Assembly (NCBI RefSeq): GCF_035594125.1
Contig: NC_087171.1
Span: forward strand, 14,439,267-14,503,266
DNA length: 64,000 bases
Direction of reading: 5' to 3'
Source: Scylla paramamosain
Lineage: Eukaryota; Arthropoda; Malacostraca; Decapoda; Portunidae
Below, piece after piece: positions 58,111 through 64,000 of this stretch (position 1 is the stretch's first letter; each line of letters opens with the position of its first letter). The notes under the pieces were generated by a model. That model made no database searches. It worked only from the letters and a program-made list of their open reading frames with translations, and was not told the DNA's origin. The translations under genes were made by a program, and so were the position numbers.

Positions 58111-61100
58111 CTATCTCTCCTGGTGGCTACAGTTTTCACGTCATCCTTTTAATCCCCCGTCCCTGCGTGGTAATGCTGTGCACCGTGCTGGAACTAGAAC
58201 CAGTGAAACGAGTAAACATTCATAATACCGCCTTGTAAATCATGCCATGACACGTGTAACATTTATATGTGTAGTCCGTCACAAAAGTATTGTGGACGTG
58301 AGACAAGCATGTAATTAAACACAATATTCAGGTGTTTTGTTTCCGCGACATGATAAAGTTCTTCGGAGATTATCCAGGAAAGGGTAATGTGATGTAACAG
58401 CAATTCTATTGGAGCTGTATATGTGTAGGAGAAATCCTTGGTGCTTATTTACATGTCATAAAACTATTTGTTTCATTGGAAAGCTATTAAAATCTTCATT
58501 TTTTGATATTTCATGTGAAGAAAACTAATGGCTCATTGTTTTTGTTAAGTTAAAGTAAATTCATTATCCCTGCATTTATACTATGTAGAGTCATTTATTT
58601 AATTAAATTCAGCATATTTTACGAGGTAATCTTTTAGATGAAACACTTAGGAAGACAAAAGGTAGTTTAAGCAGACAAATTTTATGGTAACGGGCGAGAT
58701 TATTTTAGAAACCTTTTTTCATTTTTGTCCTCATAGAAATGACTCGTTCAGCCACTGGAAAAAAAAAAAAAAGACATATTACGGGATGCAAGAAGGTTGA
58801 TAACTATTTAATTCAAATGTTTCTTACATGAAGGTGGAGGGAAATCATGCTTGGCTGGTGTCTGCTTAGGTTAGCATACTTTTGGTCTCCCCTGTCACGA
58901 CCCAGCTCCCTCTCAGAGACTAGTAATATTCTGCCTTATTTCGACCTTACGCAAGGCAATGTCACGCACAGTTTATTCTGTTATTATGATCGTATTTTCA
59001 AGGTTTGCGTCATTCTCTTCAAGTGAGAATACACTTTATATCACGATACGTTTGTTTTCTTTGTTTTATGTAGTAAGTAAAATAATAATGAGAATAATTG
59101 TCTCACCAAACAGTGGCTTCATTCTTTTGTAATGTAGGAAAGAGTGACTAAGACTTTTTTGCATCTTTGACCTGTCTTTTATACTGTGTAAATAGACAAA
59201 TGGAGCGAAAATAGAAATCTTAACCATTGTCCATTTATAAGCCGCCAAGAACACCTCCAGTGAATTATCATTAGCAGTAGTGTTTCGCATCAACTCCTGT
59301 AATATCAACACGTGTATTACATTTTCTCATTTTATCCTCAGCCTTTCATAGCAATGGAAACTGATATGTTTAGGTGAGACTCCTGCTGAATACTGGTAAT
59401 ACACGTGGCTTATTTTTCCTTCAGCGGAGAATCAACAGACACTCTGTGTGATGTAAATGCCGAAGGTCTCTTGTTATACGCTTCCCCTGTATATCCCTGT
59501 TCTATATTCGCCATTTCCCTTGTCTTGTATTTCCTCTGTCCTCCTCTACCACGATCTCCCCCTTCCTTTTCCCCCTCTCTTCTCCTCCCCCTTCTCCTCC
59601 TCTTCCTCCTGCTCTTGTTGGTCTATCCCTGTTGCTTTGTTTACCTTGGCCACGTCCGTCTGGTTCGTGGCATTGTTTTACATTTTTGTCCGGGCTCAAG
59701 GAAGGTTAGCTTTGGGTGAGTCCTGAGCGCTGGAAATCCAGGCGGGTCGAGTCTGGCACGCACCCCAGGAATGCTGGTGCTCTTAAATCCGTGTCTTTGT
59801 GTACGTGCGCGTAATTCTGGACGTGGTGAAGCGAGTGCTGAGGTGTAATTACTGACGTGAAGGTAGGAAGCGAGGGATGGAGATAGGGAGGCAAGGAGGG
59901 AAAGGGAGATCGAGGGAGGGAGGAGAGAAAGGAAGGGAGGGACTGAGAGAGGAAGGTAGGTTGGTGATGTGTTTTCATGAGTTTACGTAGCAGTGTGGTG
60001 TCGTGATATGAAACTCTTTGTTATATATGGAAAGTAGGTGCGTTCCATGCCGTAGCTGCTCTTATGGCTTACTGACTGACTGTTCCGAGACTGATCCTTG
60101 CTCTTAGACTTCACTGAGCGTGGCACCGAGAAACTGGAGACACAAGAGAAAATACAAAGGGACTTGCTGATTCATAACTAGAACATCTCCTGATGTACTC
60201 ACCGCTGGTAAACAACGTGTAGAGCAGGATATAAATAGAACAAAGCTCCCTCCCCCGCCAACCTCCCCCTCCAGTAATTGCATAAGGGAAAAAGTTTGTG
60301 TTGCAGGGAACATGCACACGCAAATTTCACAGCATGGAGTGAAACTTATATAATGAAGAAAAGGCGATTTATGAGACAGATGAGACGAGAAACGATTAAC
60401 ATCATCTCGCATAGCTTTTAGGACGCCCAAGCATTTCGCAGGGAAGAAAAGAGGGAGACTTATGTGGCGTAGTATGTAGCTCATATACACACCAACGATG
60501 TACTGGGAAACTCGTAAATTGAATATACCGCACAAACAAGGTCACGTGGCTCAGGCTAGGGTTAAGTGATAGGTAGTGACAGAGGCTATCGTGGGATGTA
60601 CATTTCACCCTAACACAAAACGGGGTGAGAAACTATGTGTTGCATTAGTTAGGTAGGGTTAGGAGAAGGTGTGATGTAGCGATGTTGGTAGTAGTGGCGA
60701 TGGTGGTCGTGGTGGTAGTGGTGGTGGTGGTGGCTAATGTTCTCTCGTCCTGTCTACTCGAACTGAACCGGAACACCCAGCTAAGAACCAGAGATTCCGC
60801 TTTCCTGTGGAGGAGTCGATGTATGATTTAGTAATATCGAGCGAGGCCGGGTGTTCATCCTGAGGCGCCCTTCTCAGCTCACTCGAGGATGACAGCTTCC
60901 CTTGTCGCCCTGTTTCCTGATCCACGTTAGATTTCTCTCTCCGCAGTAGCGAGTTCCAGTTCATCTTGCCCTCGTGGTTCTTGCAGTGTCTCAATTTTTC
61001 TCTTCTGTTCACTGTCTTTTCTCAGGGTTGATATCTCCATAGTTCTCGTATTTAGTTGTATTTTAACTTGGGTTCCAGTGTTTTTTTCTCTCCTTTGTAA

Positions 61101-61174
61101 TTAGCGTGCATCACTTCTGTCATTCTCAGTAATTCCTTACCTCATTCCGACTCAGCTCTCCACGCCCTCAAAAC

Positions 61175-61175
<1 letters not shown>
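58111..61175. other. Intergenic sequence, no supported gene
   Basis: AT-rich to 59400, then mixed with pyrimidine-rich 59520-59620 and purine-rich 59870-59960. GGT-type triplets occur at 60685-60735. The 60734-61012 minus ORF has no recognised domain. Confidence 0.5.

Positions 61176-61179
<4 letters not shown>

Positions 61180-61260
<81 letters not shown>
61180..61260 (+). repeat. (CT)n microsatellite
   Basis: About 38 dinucleotides. Confidence 0.97.
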
Positions 61261-61261
<1 letters not shown>

Positions 61262-61899
61262 CGTCATAACTTCAATCAGGCCACACTCAGACAAATCCTG
61301 CGAGTGCCCTCTAATAACACACTCCCCTACAAGCATCCCTTTAGTTTTCCTTGTGATTAAACCCCATTACATGCGGCAGAGTAATTAAGGTCTTATTTTT
61401 TTACAACCTCACCGCGGCAACTCCAAGGCCTACCGTGTTCCTCCAACAATAGCAGCTTTCCCCTTCCCCTACGTTATCAAGCTCCATTTCCCTCCCAAAT
61501 AATAACAGCGGCCGCCTCACCCTGCCGTCATCCCGGGAGCTTTTCCCCCTCAAAGAATCTCTGCCCTCTTTCTTCCCTTACTTCTCTGATGTAAATCTTC
61601 TTTTCCCCTTCTTTTGTTGGGTGGAATAGCCAGGTACGTGTACATTACTTCCATAAGGTGCTACTCTGCCATTTGTTACCCCGCGTGAGGACTGGTAGCC
61701 GTCTTTTCGGGATGGTCCGCTGCGAGAGTGTAAGGAGCAGATCACCGCTGCAGGAATGTGGCCAGATGGATGTGCTGTCCCACGCGTGCGTCTCATTTTT
61801 TGGGAAACGACTCGCCTTTGTCCTGGTGCGGAATCATGGCTGGTAATGATGGCGGTGGTGACGACACGCGAGTACGCAACAGCGTGTGTCCACTCAGCG

Positions 61900-62175
61900 A
61901 CGCGACCCATTCATTCCCTCACCATTCTGCTGGTCTGATTCATTCACTCATCACTCCAGACTCATTTACTCACTCAACACTTTCCGGATCTCCTTCACTC
62001 AGCACACTGGGTCTCACTCACTCGTCACACTCTTGGATGCATCCCGTCACTACACTTAGCCACTCACTCACTCACTCATTCACCGCATTTAAAATCATTC
62101 ACTCACTCAACGCACTCCTGCATCAATTAATTCTCTCGCCACGCTGTGCAGCATTCACTCACTCCGCGCCTCACT
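61900..62175 (+). repeat. Degenerate cactcact / cattcactc repeats
   Basis: Scattered CACTCA and CATTCA motifs over about 270 bases, like those near 8820-8980. It reads as a decayed tetranucleotide satellite, not a coding region. Confidence 0.6.
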
Positions 62176-62258
62176 GAGTATCCGAGAGAACTAATTAACA
62201 TACCACCCTTAAACTATTACCGTACCTTCCACTTCACGCGCTCTACTGTGCATGAGGC

Positions 62259-62368
62259 TGGTGGTGGTGGTGGTGGTGGTGGTGGTGGTGGCGAGAGCTG
62301 CTGAGGCTGGTGATGCTGGCTGACGCTGGCCCAGTAAGCACCACCACCACCACCACCACCACCACCAG
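62259..62368. repeat. Inverted triplet repeat (GGT)n / (ACC)n
   Basis: About 11 GGT units (62259-62291) face about 10 CAC/ACC units (62338-62368) across a 46-base spacer rich in gctggtgatgctggctgacg. The arms are complementary and can form a hairpin. Confidence 0.9.
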
Positions 62369-63315
62369 GCATCCAGACAATGATCGCTCATCAGTGGAGA
62401 TTAGCGCCTCTCGTTACAGCCTTTGTTTACAGGAAGGGAACAGGAGACACGGCGGGAGTTGCTGCCGAGGAGCGTAATTAAGATGCGCTCCCTCCCTCCA
62501 TCTCTCCATGTCTCCCTCTCCATCCGTGCGTCTCCTCTCCTACTCCCCGGATCTGTGCGTCTCCTCTCCCCCTGCCTTCCGGTGTGTGACGTGTATGGCT
62601 CCTCGTTACTGTGTGCTGGGAGAGGAGTCAGGTCACGGTGCTGGAATGGGTGGTGGAAAGGATGTCTTTTTTTTTGAGGCAGTGTTTGCTTGTCGACTGT
62701 TTGCTTGTCGACTGTATTCTTGAGCACTTCAGTATCCTATCTGGACTACTTTTAACAGGCTGTAGTGGAAGTTGCTGGTGTTTTCAGAGGTGTTTTTATG
62801 ATTTTAGTGGTAGTTCAGTTTGGATTCTGCATCATCAGTGGGGAAAAAATACTCATTTGACTGATCGTCTTTGTGGCCTTTGAAAATAGTCCTTGTGAGT
62901 ACTGCAAGAGATTAAGAATATGGGCTTGTGTAGGAGTGTGTATTAGCGAATAGATAGAGGAACTTGTCATATTTATTTGTGATTGGTTAGATAATTCATG
63001 GATTCATTGGTTGATACTGTGATTATTTAACCCTGCAATCATGTTTTATAACTGATTGCTTGGCGTCTCTAAAGTGTGGTAGAAGTTGAAGTTTCTCAGG
63101 AGTAAAAAAAAAGTACAAGCAACAGGCGAGACCAGAAAGAAATGAGAAAAGACATTTATACTGAAGCGATGTATAATAGTTTGTTAGTGAAAGTCTTTAT
63201 TACTTGCTATTATCATTGTTATCCATTACTTATCTTATCCACTTGCACATACAATTATTCACTCACTTTCATATTTCCAGCCATTCACCATAATTTTGTA
63301 TAGTGCCATATCGTC

Positions 63316-63401
<86 letters not shown>

Positions 63402-63482
63402 ATGTCAGGGTGTCTCCTTTCCTGATGTACCTCTCCTAATTCCCTACTATTTTTACCCTCGCATCTCTCGTATATTGTCATT

Positions 63483-63572
<90 letters not shown>

Positions 63573-64000
63573 TCCATTAGATTATTCCTCCCTTTCCTCT
63601 AACCCACTCTCCTCTTCCTCCCTTTCTCCCTCCTTTTCTGCCCTCCTCCCTCATTCTCTCCTTTCTTCTTAGTCCTTTACTTTCCTCCCCCTTTTATCTT
63701 ACGAGTCCTCCTCCTCCTCCTCCTCCTCCTCCTCTTCCTCCTCCTCCTATTCTGCCTCCCTTCATGAAGTGCCTTGGCCCTCGTCCCCACCTCCCTCAGT
63801 CGCTCCCTTCCGACCCCCCCCTCTTGTCCCTTCTTGTCTCCCCTTACTACACTTCTCTGCCCTCCCTCTCGGTGCTCGTATGATGCTGCACGTTGAGACA
63901 ATACATTATCCAAACAAAAAGCATCAGTCCCCCTCGAGTGGCCGAAAAAGGGAAGTTGTTTATACAGCAATTCACTCCCCTCATCATTATTCTCTTTCTC
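62369..64000. other. Intergenic sequence with CT arrays, no supported gene
   Basis: CT arrays at 63320-63398 and 63487-63568, a pyrimidine-rich end with CTC triplets at 63706-63750, and no recognisable gene. A tandem gcttgtcgactgttt pair occurs at about 62688-62715. Confidence 0.55.

Noticed and set aside
60734..61012. 92-codon minus frame
   Set aside because: No recognised domain, no clear splice sites matching a gene.
61578..61910. 110-codon minus frame (PAAVICSLHSRSGPSRKDG)
   Set aside because: Possibly a repeat fragment; no family identified.

Overview
The window looks like decapod crustacean (probably crab) nuclear DNA. It has large introns, very dense microsatellites (long CT/GA, GT/CA, AT and triplet arrays), minisatellites and several small dispersed repeats. 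Two protein-coding genes can be supported, and both lie in the first third. No ribosomal RNA, bacterial operon, CRISPR array or intact transposase was seen. Species assignment is inference from style only.

Region 1 (about 1-21,800, + strand). The 3' part of a classical arthropod cadherin most like DE-cadherin (shotgun). Eleven coding exons between 313 and 19392 join with matching phases into 944 residues: the end of the extracellular cadherin repeats, the primitive classic cadherin membrane-proximal region, one EGF, one laminin-G domain, one membrane span, and a tail with p120-catenin-type and beta-catenin-type binding segments. The 5' part is outside the window. A 72-base segment (5846-5917) with splice signals would add 24 codons in frame and may be a cassette exon. 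A long 3' UTR probably ends near an AATAAA at 20834 or 21790.

Region 2 (5226-18514). A 13.3-kb intron in the cytoplasmic part of the cadherin carries a second gene on the opposite strand (12834-15053). This is a 739-codon continuous frame resembling the C-terminal end of a ferlin: a C2F-like domain, the ferlin linker after C2F, extra hydrophobic segments, a basic coiled region and a C-terminal membrane anchor. Just beyond its 3' end lie two abutting minisatellites (18-bp, then 17/34-bp), together about 2.5 kb.

Region 3 (about 21,800-64,000). No gene could be supported. The sequence is AT-rich, with microsatellites, two multi-kilobase polypyrimidine domains (about 29.3-32.3 kb and 41.4-44.8 kb), inverted triplet repeats, short tandem duplications, tRNA-like SINE fragments, and further copies of two dispersed repeat families that also occur inside the cadherin introns. 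Long open frames here are by-products of simple repeats.

The two genes need not be functionally linked. The cadherin belongs to epithelial adherens junctions, while the ferlin-like protein would act in calcium-dependent membrane trafficking. Their overlap is positional (nested, antisense).
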